DNA from: Prosapia bicincta
Lineage: Eukaryota > Arthropoda > Insecta > Hemiptera > Cercopidae
Reading direction: 5' to 3'
DNA: 64,000 bases
NCBI GenBank assembly: GCA_036971475.1
Contig: JBAIZL010000002.1
Location: 348,201,582 to 348,265,581 of the forward strand
Shown in pieces: positions 43,291 through 55,785 of this stretch (positions are counted from its first letter, which is position 1; every line of letters starts with the position of its first letter). The position numbers were made by a program, and so were the translations under genes. The notes under the pieces are model-generated. The model searched no databases. It was not told the DNA's origin and saw nothing but the letters and a program-made list of their open reading frames with translations.

Positions 43291-46200
43291 ACCTACAACG
43301 TGTCGTGTTGTATTTTATATTGTAAATTATTGTATTTAGTTTTGTATGTTATTTTTATCCCGTTTTTTGAAATTTGTTGGCTATTTTATTTGATGTTCTG
43401 TTTATGGTATTGTGATGCTGTAATGTGTCTAGTTCTTTGTCTAGACACCGTTAAATATTTAGAGTACACAGATGGATACAACACCACAATAATAGACAAA
43501 ATATGGCACAATATACAAAAAAACACAAAAATTAACACTACAGAGAGGGAAAACAATAACAACAGCGAACTCTAATGTTCTCAAACAGGCAGTATAGTTA
43601 CAATCTGCTGCTGAACTATTTCTACTTTGTTTCGAAATAAAGAATTTAAGGTGATTAGAGAATCATTGTTTGGGTTCAGAAACCGACAAAGTGTAGTAAA
43701 GTGGAAAAGTTCTAAACTTGAATTGTAATGCTAGAAAGTGTTCAGAAGTTTCAAGAAAATCAGGAAATGATTCCTTGACATAATGAACTGTAACCGTGGT
43801 AATTCTATAAAGACAAAATATTATCATTATGGGAGAGAAGGAAACACAACATAAATATGTAAAAAGCTTAGTAATATAAAAATTCACAAAAAAACAATAC
43901 ATAGTACTTCAAGCAAATTAAAGAAGTGGTGCAAAAATATTTTAGAAAGTGATGAAAAACCGGTTGTGAACCTAAGAAATATTTAAAAGACGATAAAAGT
44001 TTGTTCATGAATTTGGATATATTATGCTATCCCAAGATGAAATAACTCAAAGTATAGATGAGCATCAAACTGGTGACATTGTCTATGGAATAAATAGTAA
44101 ACAATAAAATACAAAAACATGAAAATGTGAAGTAACTGAAGGAAAGAAAACCTCAGATGTTTTGTTAAAATTGTAGATATGTTCAGTGCTATTAGAAGTG
44201 ACTTTTTTTGTTTCAAGTGAAATAAAACTGGATACTGTGATTAATAAACAAATAACACTTTATAATAAAAATATTAACCTGTCACACAAAGTTACAGATT
44301 ATAAAACGTAAAATAATATACTGTATTACTTGGAAATACTGCATGCTAAAGTTTTCAGTTTAGATAATCAAATAAACATACTACAAACAGGTACTGAACT
44401 AAATTACTTTTTATTTCACATTGTGTCCACCTTACGGTACAATAATTTGCAATATATTGGTACATCAGATAATTTATATAATGTATATGTCCTCTAACTA
44501 TTACTTGGATTCGGTTTTTATTAGCAAATTTTTACCATAACATTATTACACCTACAATATTTAAAAATTAAATTCTATATTAGATTTAAAATAAATTTTC
44601 CTAATGTCGGGAAATTATTAAACATTTTAAATAAATAAGTCTTATCGGCGACTCTCAGCATTGAACAATGCACAGACCTAGTGGGAAATGTGTCTGCTGA
44701 AAAATATCAGTAAGTAGTGGTTTTTTGCCACGTGGTACTATTAGTAGTAGTAAATAAATGTTTACTTAATTATATTTAATTTACAATCCATGAACAAAAA
44801 TTATAGCCATTTTCCTAACTTGCTTTAGAGGGGGAAGAGATTATAATCTAACAAATTGCTAATTACACTGTGCATTAAAAATTAAAAACTTACCTAATGC
44901 AATAGTAAACTATACAATTAGAATTACAACAAAATTTAAACAATTTAAAAAATATATTAAAAATACTGATATTTTAAAAATACTGTACCTAATATATAAC
45001 ATTAAAAACCTATTGTACACTGTGTTCAAGATACAAAGAACCTTTTTGTGATTATAAAATTACCAAATAAAATCATTCGAATCAGATCCAACAAATATTT
45101 ATTCATAAACTACATAGCCTTGAACAAGAATAATGGAAAAAAAACAGTTTAATTTCTACTGATTAACATTTGTATTACAAAATTAAAAGAGGTCATATGT
45201 AGTACCAATTCTCCCCAATAGAGTGCATTGATCATGTTTAAAAGTTCCTATAGGATGACAATTAAAATTTGTTAGTGTTAGAAATGAATGAGTAATAAAC
45301 ACTCATTTTATAGTATTATAATAAGCAAAAAAGAAATTTGAAAAAAGTGGAAAAAAGAAGCACTGAAGCTAGTAATTGCAAGTTATGCCTTGATCGTGGC
45401 AGAAATACAGTTCTGTGATTACCCACACAATATTTTACTTTGAATCAAACCTTCTCCTAATTCAATAAATGTAACAGAGTTTCTTAAAATTACCTAATTT
45501 TATAACGTCAAATGTAACGAACATAATTTTGTATATTAGTTACATAATTAAATATGCAAGATTACTTCCCATATAACAACTGCTAAATCAACATGGTAAC
45601 AATTTCAAAACTCTTAGATTAAACACAAAAACATTTTGTAACATCAACAAAAACAAATATAGGTAATTTACCTTATAGCTATGAATTAATTTTACTATCA
45701 TTAAATGATTCTTACTAAGTGAAACTGAAGTGAAGTACTGAAGTACTTGCTGTCGCGTTTCGAAAAAATCGTTTCTTTTTTAAAAACACAGCCTCTCCAT
45801 CAGGTAATTCTAGATAATTACAACAAGCAAAATTAATTTTAGTAAATAATAAATTTCTTAAAGACAAAGTTGTATAAAATGTAAAAAGAAATTAATTATT
45901 ATGAAAATATTCACTATATTCAGTATCAATTACGGAAGCAAAGGGTAATGTCAAAGCAAACATAACACAACAAACTATACAAACCTACACTTATGAAATA
46001 TTGAGTTAAACCTCTTAGCAAATAGGTTATGCTTAAAATTCGATTTATGCTGTCCCAATTGTCTAATGCATACTATCTAATTATTAGGCACAATTTTGTT
46101 TCAATTATAAAACACAGTTCTTCATTTTGAATTTGTTCCTCTACTATATCAAAACAATTAAAAAAACTAACTTATTTAGGTGCAGATGATGCAATCTGTT

Positions 46201-47459
46201 AGTTTTACAACTAATTGAAATCTCCTAAGAATATAAAGGAAATTTCTCACGCTGATTTAAGAACGACTCACACTTTTACCAGTTATTTTATTTTTACAAA
46301 ATATTTTCTATAAAATGTCATAAAATTCGCTTGAAACCGTCAACACTGAATGTAGGGTAATTTAATCCGAAACTATTGGAATTTATTGCTTAGATTGTAG
46401 AAACGGATTCCCGATATTATCTATTATAAAATGCACAATTGAAGCTTTACCAAAATCTAAATCAATGCATTACATATGACTGCACCAGCCTACAAAATTA
46501 CTTTTGCGTCATAGACTACATAAGGTAATTAATTGTTTTTCTTCAAAGGCTAAATAAACAGAATAATATAATAGGTTAATATAAAATAACACTCAACAAA
46601 GTCATTATCTTTCTTATAGCACCACTATAGGTTATATTCTATTTATAGGTAATATAATAAAAAAACAGGATATAATTCTGTATACATACATGTTTCGGGA
46701 AAACTACAAGCTGTCTTCTTTGGGCGATTATAGCGTGCCCAATTTACTTGTGAAATTTAAATATTTCTTCCTATATGATTTATTTAAAACTTGACACAAA
46801 CTTTTAATTTAAAAACCTACAGACAAAATGCAATAAACCACTTAATTCATCACAATTCTAAACGAATGAGAAATGATAAAATCAACGCACTGATTGAATA
46901 ATCACAGCTGACTCCCCGATTCCCATGCAGGTTAAAGTCTGTATCGTAGCGAGTGCGTGTGCGTGTTCGTGTGGGTGCGCGCGTGCGCGCAAGAGAGATA
47001 GAGAGAGAGAGGAACATCATTCGGCTCACTGCGATGTACCCAGTTAAGCGCTCCATACAAACTCACAAATAATACCAACACGAAAGAAAATATCTTCCAC
47101 GACAATGCGATCAATACTTTTTCTCGTTGATTTAAGAACGAATAATACTTCTACGCGTTGTTTAGTTTTACAAAATATTTACACAAAATGTCATTATATT
47201 CGCTAAACACCTTCGTTGAACACATTAGGTTTATGTTCAGTATGCTGTCTGTCATTAAAACAGCCTATAGGCCCTGTTACTTGAATTAACCTTTGGAAAA
47301 TAATATTTCCCTTTTACGAAAAATATATTTAATTTGGACTTTGGTATTGAAATGTCCATTTACTCACATGTTTACGAAATTTTATGTCCACAATACACAT
47401 GTCCATAATTTTATACAAACAAACACTTATAACATAGACACAAATTTCAAACCAAAATA
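43291..47459. other. AT-rich spacer between duplicated segments
   Basis: No gene supported. A third, more diverged copy of the seg-4 end (..TTAATCTGAAAAC..ACAAAATGCCAAAAT..) may lie near 46795-46890, and 46240-46340 resembles 47120-47230 (GATTTAAGAACGA, TTTTACAAAATATTT, AAAATGTCAT). Around 46940-47000 there is a short GTGTGCGTGTTCGTGTGGGT / GAGAGATAGAGAGAGA low-complexity patch. Confidence 0.5.
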
Positions 47460-49244
47460 AAATTGTTCTAATTCCACCAAAACGTTTCGAATTTTGTTCA
47501 ATTTACTTTTTTATACATTTTAAACACGTTTTATTACGATAAAATTCCTCACACTTTTTATATATGCATAATCCTATTTAAATATTCTTTGATTTATTAT
47601 GTAAAAGTAAAATCTTTGTGGTATTAAAATCAATAAAGAAGACTTTATAACTAATATCAAGAATTATGTTTGTAGAATACAGGCCTAACCTAATCATGTG
47701 TTAGCATTTAAGTAAAAGGGAAAACTAAAGAATGTTAAACTAAATATTCGTTTACTTTATAATGGTAGTTTATCAGAATTATTTATTTAGAAGAAATCAC
47801 ATGCTTTGAAGCAAGTCATTTGGGTTACATGAATACCTTAGTTTTTGTCGCTAATAAATACAAACCGTGATGAGAATACGAGAAATTTACATTCAGTTTT
47901 AAATAATCTGCAATTAAATGTGAGTGGAACTTAAAACCGATATTTTCAACGCATCGGAACAGTTGTAAGTTACATTGCTCCAAACATACTTTGCACACAT
48001 GTTAGGATATTTACAATTATTTGTAATTTGGAAGAAATAACCCCACACAACCTTAAAGCACATGTAAAGTAATTGCTATGCACACTTAGTAAAGAATAGA
48101 AATATTATCAAATAATATTTATCAAATACAGTATGTTTCCTACAATATACATATAATTTTATATAGACTTAAGCTACATATATGTGATTAGGTCGTGATA
48201 AATGTATTTGTGTAATTTAAATCTTTTTCTCAATAGCTAATGTAAAATCTTTGGCTTGATAAAAACAATTTTACAAAACAATAAAGGAAACCTCAAAGAT
48301 AATTAATCTTAGAAACTAATTACACTTACTTTTAATCTGAAAACATTCACACAAAATGCCAAAATATAATCGCATTCATCAAAGTTTCAAACTATTAAGA
48401 AAATTTAAACTACAAGCGAACAAACGCACTGGTCAAATAAACAGCTGATTCTATTGTTGTCAAAAGTCTAGATCGAAACGATAAGAATTCGTCACTCCAG
48501 TTAGCTGTGGCGTCTCTAGATTCTTCCTTTGGATTACTAACATAAGTTAATACGTTGGCAATGCGTGTGATAGCATGAACGGTTTGTTTTAATTTAGCCT
48601 AGTAAATTCAATGCGTTGTATATTTATGCTGGCTTTTTCGGTAAATCTTGCATAAGGAAAAAATAAAGAAGAGTAAATGTGACAAATATTTTGAAAAAAC
48701 GTGAACGTATCCGGATTGTTAAGAAGGATCATGGTAGCCCCCCCGCCTCTAATGGAGTTGCCCAAACTTCGGATAACCAACCCTAACATTTTATTGTATA
48801 AAAAGCCAAACAAACAAACATTGTACACCGCCAAAGTTTTTTAGACCGATGTAATCCCCTTATTTAACCACCACAATAAAAATACGATTTTAGTTCTAAA
48901 ACGTTAATAATTTCAAGTTAGACACTTTACATATTCAGTCAATGGCGATAGGGAATGAACTACCATTTTCAATTCCTTCTTTTACTCCATTCACTCTCTT
49001 TATATGTATCTGGATCAAATTTTCAAATCGTTAGTAAAATGACTTTCATTCATCCATTCAAGTTCAAATACATTTGTCGAAACTTGTAATGGAGGACAAT
49101 TGATGTAGATACAGTTTTTGTAAATTATTTATTCAATAAATAATTTTAATGAATTAATTTTATTTTTATATGGGGGGGGGGAATGTTTCACTTGAGTGGC
49201 AAGGTATACAGAATAGTTGTTTCGTCCCATTTGGCTTAATTTAT

Positions 49245-49400
49245 AAACATATTTTATAAATATATAAATGAATGTTTGTTTGTATGTACCTGTATGTATG
49301 TATGTATGTATGAGCCTTATGCATTACTAAACCACTGATCCGATCGCTATGAAACTTTGGAAAATTGTTGAGTAGAATCCTGGAAAAGTTTCTGGCGACA
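49245..49400 (-). repeat. end of a dispersed repeat also at 55103-55785 (inverted)
   Basis: The reverse complement matches the 3' end of 55103-55785: ATGAAACTNTGG..ATTGTTGAGT, CACTGATCCGATCGCTATGA, TGAGCCTTATGCATTACTAA, and a (GTAT)n stretch. Confidence 0.7.
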
Positions 49401-49759
49401 TGAAAAATTTTTCCAACATATAATTTTTATGTACTAAAATAGCATAAAATATGTCTTTCTATCTTTCAGAAATTTCATTGATTTAATTTCAAATTTTGTT
49501 TGCTGGGCAACACTCAACAATCTAGAATTATTTTCCAACACATATGAAACAATATACATAAACTATTGTATGTCCAAGTGCAGTTCAGTATATAACATTG
49601 AAACAAGAACTTTTCGTGTCACACTTTTCTCGATCGATTACTATAAGTTCAACTATGATTATGTTAATAAAATTCTAAATCAGGTTTAGCTAATGTTAAC
49701 ACGCTATTTATTGGGTCTAAACGCGTTTTGAAATATGATTTCCTAATTTTATGGCAATC

Positions 49760-50859
49760 TCAGATGACTATAAAGCAAAACCGCATCATCCAACCAGAAT
49801 CTAGTAATATAAAGAGAATTCCATCTCTAAGAGGAGCAAGCCTAACGTGTGTTTTTCAGAGAAAAGGAGCTAGAGCACAAATATAAGGATATAACCAATA
49901 CATGTTTCAACAATTAAACTCCTTGCGTTCATGCAATGCAACAATCATATTTATTATTTATCACCATGCAAATTAAAATAAAAACATGAAATCAAGCATA
50001 GTTTAACTACTTAAATCATAAAAACAAACACATTTCAAAGAATCAAAATTAATTAGTATTCAACCTTGTTAAACATTTTAAATAATTCAGAAAACCCACA
50101 CATTTGAGAACCAAAATAAAAACCTAAAATCTAGACATTTTACCAAACCAACATTAATTCATAAAACTAAATACGTAAAAAGAAATCAAATAGCATTCAC
50201 AAAACAGATATGTCGCAAAACAAAACAAAAATCTCACATATTTGGAAACACAAAACAAAATCATGAATTGAACACCGTTTTAGAATAGACATAATCAATT
50301 ATAAATAAGATGAAGCAAACATTTATGGTATCTAGATAAAATTTGAAAATCATAAACTCTAGCAAAATTAACTTGAATTTGTATTATTTTTTGTTTCCAA
50401 TTTCTTGAATATTTAAACTGAAATGGAATTGAATTTCTACTACATATTTAGTTAGTAATAACACTAGCTCTTTAATAATTAACCCGAAATATATTCCTTG
50501 AAATCATACATAAATTTTGATACGTGCTTACATTTCTTTTATTTACATTTTATGCCCGCCATTTCGATTTAGTGACGAAATCAAACATGGCGTCAAAAAA
50601 ATCAGTTCTATTTCAGACCTTATCTATTTACTCTTAATGAAAGTTTATTTAGAAATCTTAAATTTCTTGATATTTTATTCTTCGCCAAAATTGTATAAAT
50701 TTAATTTTAACTTACTTGGAAAAAAGAAAAGCTTTATATTTGTTCACAAGAATTTCCCTTATAGTCGTAACATAGTAAACCTTCTTGCCTACACGTGTGT
50801 TGCTTTTACGAACTGAAAAAAATTGTCTAGATCTTGAGTTATATCAGTATTTGTGAAAG
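49760..50859. other. AT-rich insert inside segmental duplication copy B
   Basis: Strongly A-rich on the plus strand. The open frame at 50517-50816 has no recognisable features. This insert explains the larger spacing between blocks 2 and 3 in copy B. Confidence 0.45.
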
Positions 50860-51240
50860 TAAATTATTGTTTTTTATTAACCTGGGTCTTGGCACCCAAA
50901 ACCCTCCCAGGCTTCGTGGTAGCAAACCGCTAACGAGCTACCTTCATCTCACTCGCGCATGCGGTTAATATCCCTACCGCGAGTGAAGGAAACTGGATTG
51001 GTTGCTCATTTACGTAGCTCATAGGCTCTTTACATGGAGAAGCAGGATAAAGTGAAATGAAACAGTACGGTAAGTATCGCGCTAAAAGCGGGATGGAAAA
51101 ACCTGACAAGAAAGAAACCCTGCGAGGAAAACCTCTGCGACAAATCATGCAGGACACCTGGGGGCTTGGATCACCTTATGTTAAGGGATAAGGAGGAGTA
51201 TTGCCTTACAAAAACCTTGTTAGTGACTCTATGGCAGGAA
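50860..51240. repeat. shared GC-richer segment, copy 2
   Basis: Partner of 41800-42210. Here it continues into a further GC-richer stretch (51240-51430, GGGGCTAACCTACGACCCTG), which runs up to the 3' side of the Jockey remnant. Confidence 0.55.
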
Positions 51241-51578
51241 TGGCATGCAACTCTTCTTATGCTGCCTATTCGAAACTGAAAAGGCATGCAATCAAATTAG
51301 TACTTCCGTTGGGGCTAACCTACGACCCTGGGGCTGTGCTCCTGTGTCACCTGAAACACAAATGTCAAGCAGAATGCATTAGTATTTATATATTAAAATA
51401 TTTGCATTTTATGGGAAGAGCTAGGCGGTAAGTAAGGACAGCGGCCGTCTGTATATTTCGTGGGTGGGGTCATATCTACCCAATGAGGAAATGAGTGTGG
51501 GTGTTGTATGTGCGTGAGCCTGTTTGTAAACAAACAGAGTGGTGCTAAATGTCGGAGGTGTTGTTTGATGAAAGGAAT

Positions 51579-52870
51579 CTAGGTGTTCTCGTGATTATTC
51601 GCAAAAACTAATTTTGGAATAACTGAAGTCCGTAGTGAAAGTGGGCTTATTCTGTTAGTCATAGGATATAGTTGTGTTAATCTAATTGTTGCTTTCTTTA
51701 ACGTGTTGGTAATGTGAGGGTACCAAGTCAGGTCTCTGTCGAGTATGACTCCCAGATATTTGGCCTGCTTTCCCCAGTGAATGTCCTCGCCTAATAGTTT
51801 CAGTGGTGCGTTGAGTACTTGTGTCCTACGTTTGGAGAGAAGCAGACCCTGGCACTTATTCATGTTTACCAAAACTCTCCAGTAGCTCAGCCATGATTCT
51901 AGTACTGTAAGGTAGTCCTGGAAATTGGAGTGTATTAGATGTGGTTCCCATGACTGAGCAGATATCGCAGTGTAATCTGCAAATATGGCCAATTTTGTGT
52001 TGAGTGTTGTCGGTATGTCGTTGATGTAGATGTTGAGCAATACGGTTCCAATAATTGAGCCCTGAGGGACTCCGGCCGATAGTAGTTTGAGTTTGGTCTA
52101 CATCAACCCTAAACTTACGGTTGGACAGATATGAGCTAAGTGTATAAGCTCATCTGGAAAGCCATAGTATCGTAGTTTTTATTAACAGCCCGTTGTGCCA
52201 GACCCGGTCAAAGGCCTTTTCAATGTCCAGGAAGACTACCCCAGTCGAGCAGTAATGGTGAAAACCCTAGGTTACATACCCCACGGCTCTCACCAGCTGA
52301 TACGTGACCTAGTGTTTAGTCCTTAAGCCAAATTTCTCTGGCCTCAGTATGTTGCGTGTTTGGATATGCTTGTCGATATGTTTCAGCAGGATTTTTGCAA
52401 ATGCCTTGCCCATCGTATTCGACAAGCTTATTGGTCTGTACGAGTCAGGTTTGCTGTGGTCAGTTCCCGGTTTGGGGAATACCAAGATATTGACCTCCTT
52501 CCAAGCGTCCGGGAAGTGTTGTGTCCGGAGTATAGGATTGTATATGTTTGAGAGATAAGTGATCGCTTTCTCCGTGAGGTTTTTTAGGGTTGTGTTGGTG
52601 ATGGTATCTGATTCAGGAGCTTTCCTGGAGTTTGTTTGTGAGATTTCTAACTTTATCTCTGGGAATGTAGTGTCACTGATTGGCTCTAATGCAGGGTATT
52701 AGGCTAACTGTGCTGTTTCTAAGTCTGCTTTAGCTGTAACAGCTGCATCAGGGGGTTGGTCGTTTGTTTGTAACGTGCTCTCAAGCTTATCAGCAAACAA
52801 ATAAACTTTGAAGGAGAAGATCTTAACAAAGAAAAGACCCAGGCCGCCCGTCAAGGCTGCCCATGTCTGA
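51579..52870 (-). pseudogene. Jockey reverse transcriptase remnant
   Basis: Pieces on the minus strand in order: SRKAPESDTITNTTLKNL, WKEVNILVFPKPGTDHSKPD, SYRPISLSNTMGKAFAKILL, VVFLDIEKAFDRVWHNGL (motif A, about 52210-52260), YLSNRKFRV, then the open frame 51579-52040 with LNIYINDIPTTLNTKLAIFA, DYTAISAQSWEPHLIHS and KQAKYLGVILDRDLTW. Motif C is FADY rather than FADD, so the second catalytic Asp is lost. Stops and frameshifts occur around 52300 and 52090. Confidence 0.85.
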
Positions 52871-52999
52871 GCAGATTTAATAACACTTAAGAGCGGTTCA
52901 AAGGTTGTTTCGCCCAGTTTATAGAGCGAGCAAGGTAGGTGCGATCAAGGATGGGTCAACGGGGGCTGCAGGAGCCAAACGGGGCTTCGGCTGGGGTTT

Positions 53000-54430
53000 T
53001 ATGGCCGTCATGGCCTTTGCAAGCTTGGGGCGTCTATCGTCCTGTTCCCTTTGCGGGGAATATACCCTGGTTTTAGGAACGGGGCTGTTGTTGACGACTC
53101 TGCCTTAGGACCAGAAGCGAGGTTGGGTTTCGATAGATTAGGAGTAGGAATTAGGGCCGACTTGGGTGGGACCGCCGGTTTGCTTGAGGTAATGGTAGGA
53201 TATGGCCTTTGAACCGGCTTCCCAGAGAATGCCGGAACAGATGCTTCGGCGAAGGAAATGGTGGTGTTGTGTACCGTGAATCCTGTGTTGTGTTTTGGTT
53301 GAAGGGGCCGGTTTCGGGGTTTTATCCCCGACGGCCTTCTTCTTTGCTTGGGCCTTGGATTTGGTGGCCTGCTTGTAATTGGCTCATCCTCGATAGTTTG
53401 CAGACCCGCAGAGGATTCACTTGAAGTGTTCTCGATCCTCTTTGCAAGTTTTGGAATCGTGACCCTCGCCACATTTAACGCACCGGGAAACGGCCCCAGA
53501 AGAAATTGTTGTGAGGCCTATCCTCTGGGAGAGGAAGCATTGCACAGAACCTGTGGGGTGCCTGTAGGATACCACTCGTATTTCATTTAGCAAATATAAT
53601 TGAGCGCCATTGCTTAACGTGAGTCTTTTTTAAACGCTAGCTAAACAAGGAAAGTGGGCAGAGGTTTCTTGCTAAAGTGTCCGTTCATTTGGGACTCTTT
53701 GAAGACCTTCATACTCCTGTTTTCAGGACGTTTCCTACCTCCGCTGCTTCGCTGGATTCATCCGCCCCTCTAACTACTACTTTAAAAATTCCCATTTTGC
53801 GAGATGGAATACGTGGTGGGACACGTCCTTTCCCCAAGTTTCCTTTGAAAGTGTATATAGTCGTCGTAGGTGCGCTCATAGGTTCACTCCATCCTTCGCC
53901 TTGGTTCCCATATCAAAGGGAGGATTGTTTTTGGACTTAAACTCCTTACCTATGTATGATAAACGATGTCGATCTGGGTAGATTGCAACCCAGATGCCCC
54001 TGCAGTGTTTGTGTTTGTAATGAGTCAGTCTTTGGTGATTGACGTCCTTTGGTGAAGCTCTGTGAGCTTCCGCGCTGGCTACGGCACCGGTAGTCTTTAC
54101 TGGGTCCACGGTCTTGCGTTTTGCCTCGGTTGTAATCCCGGAGTCGGACTGGTTATTCTGCTTCTTCCTCTTCCTCCTTACGACAGGCCGATGTCTGGCA
54201 TCATCTTAGACGCATTCAGCAGCAGAGCCTTCCGCCATAGTGTAATCAGTGCCTAGCTCTGATTGGGAGTAGATACTGACAGGAGTGGCTGGTCTAGATG
54301 GTCCCTCGGAGGTCCCGCCAAGTGCCGCTGCCGTAGACGTGGAAGACGCCCTCGGAGGTCCATACACCATCAAGGAGGTGAGAGGAACTGGTTCCCAATG
54401 GCTGCCCAGCCGCTCGGGGGCCCGCATTGC
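53000..54430 (-). pseudogene. Jockey ORF1 (gag-like) remnant
   Basis: Minus-strand pieces: 54206-54427 (Pro/Ser-rich, TSLMVYGPPRASSTSTAAAL), 53876-54109 (RGIWVAIYPDRHRLSYIGKE), a CCHC knuckle CVKCGEGHDSKTC at about 53450-53490, and 53008-53472 in another frame, rich in Pro/Lys (RPPNPRPKQRRRPSGIKPRN). This is the usual layout of a Jockey ORF1: variable N-terminus, basic middle, knuckle, Pro-rich tail. Several frameshifts. Confidence 0.75.
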
Positions 54431-54500
54431 GCCTCTCTAGTCGACATTACTAGGGAGGTGTAAAGATTGCAAGCAGTTCCGCTAGGTCGGCTTGTATATA

Positions 54501-55102
54501 GAAACTGGGGTACTGGCGGTGCAGAGGCTGTCTACTATTAAATTAACTAATAGAACTTAATCAAAGTAAAATAATTTAACTGGGGCTAATTAGACTGCTA
54601 CAACACAGCCATAATCTGATATAATCTCATACATTAAATTTAACCAGACTTTTCTAGACTAAAAATGATTTTATATTTAATATTTATAAGGTTTTGCATA
54701 CGAAAACTTTTTATTGATTAGCGCTTTGGTCGTTTTATGACAAATATTAGTTTGAACAAACTTTGACTCCTGCAAAGGATAAATAATAATACTACCAATA
54801 TTTAAATAAAAAATATTAGCTCAAAGTTATTCTTTGTAGGAAAGAATTTGTATTACGTAACCATTGAAAGAATTTAGCCGTCCCCGATCAGTTCTTTCCT
54901 GACCAATAAATGTGGTCAGAAAATCCTACCAAGTGCTTTGTTCTTCCCTTAGTAACTACCCTCTCTCCTGACGGCCTTGGAATCCTTCTTTAGGTCGTGA
55001 TAAGCAATTCTGCTCCAGGTTGTCGCCAGTGCTTCGGCCTCAAAGCCGTCCTTTGGCTGTTCAAGTTTAAATCACAGAAAATAATAAAATTTTATCATTT
55101 AC
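54501..55102. other. spacer with a GC-richer island
   Basis: 54875-55070 is GC-richer (TCTCTCCTGACGGCCTTGGA, GTGCTTCGGCCTCAAAGCC) than the AT-rich surroundings and may be a repeat fragment. I do not recognise it and found no second copy in the window. Confidence 0.4.
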
Positions 55103-55785
55103 TAGCTGACCCAGCGAACTTCGTACCGCTTAAAAGTAAAGAGATGGCTTGTAAAATATAGCTGAATCTAATGTAGTATTTTATTAGGATAAAAATAGCT
55201 GAACATATAGTAGTCGCTCAAGAAAAGTGTGAAACTAATAGTTCTTGTTTGAATGTTATTTATTGAAGTGCATTCGGATATAGATATGTTTGGTTTTTCT
55301 TTCTGGTGTGTACACAAATAAATTAAAAGATATATCGGCTTGTGAGCAAGCCCCATACAGCTGTTAGTGTGAGAAGTATGTACTTTCAAAACTAAGTCCA
55401 AATAATTTTAATTTGTTGAGTGTTGCATAGCAACCAAAATTTGCAATGAATTCAATGAAATGTGTTACGATAAGATGATATAGAAAATCATATTCTATGC
55501 TGTATTCGTACTTGAAAAATTTATATGTTGTCTGTTTGTGAAGCTGTTTTGTTAAAATCCTAGCATCGTTTTATAGGTTAATGTTTTTCTGCTAAAATTA
55601 ATTGATTTTGGGGTCACGTGTCACCCCCCTAGGCTACACACCTAACACCTACATTTCTCAGAAACCTTCCCCGGAAAGGACTCAACAATATCCCACAGTT
55701 TCATGGTGATCGGATTAGTGGGTTAGTAATGAATAAGGCTCATTCATACATACATACGTATACATAAATTAATTTTTATATCAAT
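55103..55785 (+). repeat. dispersed non-coding repeat (CTAGCTGACCCAGCGAAC type)
   Basis: Starts ACTAGCTGACCCAGCGAACT and ends ..GGTTAGTAATGAATAAGGC + CATTCATACATACATACG. I know this beginning, and an ending of the form 'target-sequence-like text + ACATACATAC repeats', from a widespread group of arthropod dispersed repeats. I cannot place it firmly in a superfamily. A partial inverted copy lies at 49245-49400. The open frame inside (55168-55401, minus) is not credible. Confidence 0.6.

Larger units (their letters stand above)
47460..51240 (+). repeat. segmental duplication, copy B
   Basis: Contains the blocks of copy A in the order 4-1-2-3. About 1.1 kb of extra DNA (49760-50860) lies before block 3, and an inverted fragment of another repeat (49245-49400) lies inside block 2. 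The order 1-2-3-4 in copy A against 4-1-2-3 here suggests an ancestral tandem array cut at different points. Confidence 0.7.
51470..54500 (-). mobile_element. second Jockey-type LINE, internally deleted and decayed
   Basis: On the minus strand an ORF1-like region (54430 to about 53000) is followed almost at once by RT (52870 to about 51580), so the endonuclease is deleted. No poly(A) tail is clear. It differs in sequence from the element at 35591-39998 and is older, with many frameshifts and stops. Confidence 0.82.

Noticed and set aside
50517..50816. 99-aa plus-strand frame
   Set aside because: Compositionally AT-driven (Phe/Ile/Lys/Asn), without a domain or conserved counterpart in the duplicated segment.
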